18,466 nt of DNA from Pleurotus ostreatus/Saccharomyces cerevisiae fusant (taxonomy: Eukaryota > Opisthokonta), in assembly GCA_024196135.1 (NCBI GenBank), contig JAMQCK010000641.1, positions 1-18,466 of the forward strand. Reading direction: 5' to 3'. Numbering within the stretch: the stretch's first letter is position 1; each line of letters begins with the position of its first letter. This document shows, in pieces, positions 17,205-18,466 of this stretch. The notes under the pieces are model-generated. The model worked only from the letters and a program-made list of their open reading frames with translations. It was not told the DNA's origin and did not search any database. A program made the translations under genes and the position numbers.

Positions 17205-18041
17205 GGATCCGACGCACCGGCATTGAGGTGAATACAAGAAGCGATGCAGATGTGCTGGACTGGAGGACGACGACGACGTGGTCTAGCGTTCGATATGAGT
17301 CATCCAAAGACCCAGTCACGGTGGAAGGTACCTTTGAAGAGTATTATCTCGATTTAGAAGCCTGCGTGGAGGAGGTTGCAGCAACGACGAAGGAACGGGT
17401 GGTTGCTGAAACCAAGAGCGCAGGGAAAAGCGAGCGCGATTAGGGCATCGTGCTGGCCGTCGATGTCGGAACTTTACAATAGAGGAGGCGATTGTGCGAT
17501 ATTGAGCTGACGGTCGTGCCTAGCGTGCATGCTTTCTGACAAGTATACGTACGGATAACCCTCTCATTTGGCGCGCCAATGGCCATTATGGGATGCGCGC
17601 CCCTTCCTAATACTAGGAAGCCTTCACAGCGACTACTTAGAAGGTCTTTCTTGAGTAAACATGGTTCTCAGTCCCTGCCCTACCTGCTGAGGCACTGGTT
17701 AGACGATGCTGTGATGGTTCGAGAGGAAGAAGTGTCACATTTGCGCTCACGTCACACGGATGCACGTGCTACGCCACATTTCCTGAGAGATCGCAACTCG
17801 CGATTTGCTGCGAGGGCGCTCTGGAAGACGACTTGGGGTAAGGTTGTCAGGAAAATATCTCTGAAGGAAGACTTCACATCGCCGATGTCCTCCAGCCAAG
17901 TCCATGATATCGGGGTCGTATGGATTGTCGTCAGAATTTGCCATGAATGATAGAACAGCGATACATGAAAGAGGAAGAAAAGGACGGTTATAGAGTACAT
18001 CGCGGACAACCGTGAACTAGCCAACGTCTCCCGCGCTCAGT
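17205..18041. other. Intergenic region between membrane protein and E2 genes
   Basis: About 0.8 kb. It should hold the promoter of the minus-strand membrane gene and the 3' UTR of the E2 gene. Frames of 60-123 codons occur on both strands (for example 17579-17950 plus and 18000-17752 minus), but none has convincing features. No repeat array or RNA gene is visible. Confidence 0.5.

Positions 18042-18466
<425 letters not shown>

Noticed and set aside
17579..17950. 123-codon plus-strand frame
   Set aside because: Composition is basic and unstructured, with no family features. The minus strand holds equally long frames in the same place.
17752..18000. 82-codon minus-strand frame with a hydrophobic start just downstream of the E2 stop
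   Set aside because: It lies where the E2 3' UTR should be. The hydrophobic N-terminus is suggestive, but the rest has no recognisable feature and no separate promoter is visible.

Overview
This window looks like nuclear DNA from a filamentous basidiomycete, probably an Agaricomycete; the class is inferred from gene style, not from a marker. It is GC-rich, with dense genes on both strands. Most genes are split by short introns of about 49-68 nt with GTRNGT donors, CTRAC-like branch sites and YAG acceptors. It also has an intronless MYND protein, a fungal-type caleosin and an F-box/leucine-rich gene. I built the exon models by hand from splice sites, reading phase and family resemblance; every multi-exon model closes in phase.

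Layout, left to right. 1-819: no convincing gene. 901-2345 (+): an indoleamine 2,3-dioxygenase family heme enzyme, two exons. 2925-4046 (+): an intronless protein with a degenerate C-terminal MYND zinc finger. 6396-4286 (-): a nine-exon, 561-residue membrane-anchored FAD-dependent oxidoreductase of the aromatic-hydroxylase type. 6460-7683: intergenic, with one possible gene remnant. 7684-7757 (+): tRNA-Ile(AAU). 8855-11058 (+): myo-inositol oxygenase, ten exons including a 22-nt microexon, with several introns swollen by distinct tandem repeats. 11670-12569 (+): caleosin/peroxygenase. 12814-15137 (+): F-box protein with leucine-rich C-terminal half. 17148-15241 (-): a signal-peptide, multi-spanning membrane protein of unknown function. 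18466-18042 (-): the C-terminal part of a UBC4/UBE2D-type ubiquitin-conjugating enzyme, cut by the window edge.

How the genes might relate. Four of the nine protein genes are redox enzymes that use O2 or peroxide (heme dioxygenase, FAD oxidoreductase, di-iron MIOX, heme peroxygenase). There is no synthase, transporter or pathway regulator beside them, so a true metabolic cluster is only a hypothesis. F-box and E2 proteins both serve ubiquitination, but their nearness here may be chance. The most unusual feature is in the introns. Five large introns in two genes each carry their own unrelated short repeat family, and three MIOX introns share a nine-base branch-site-like element.
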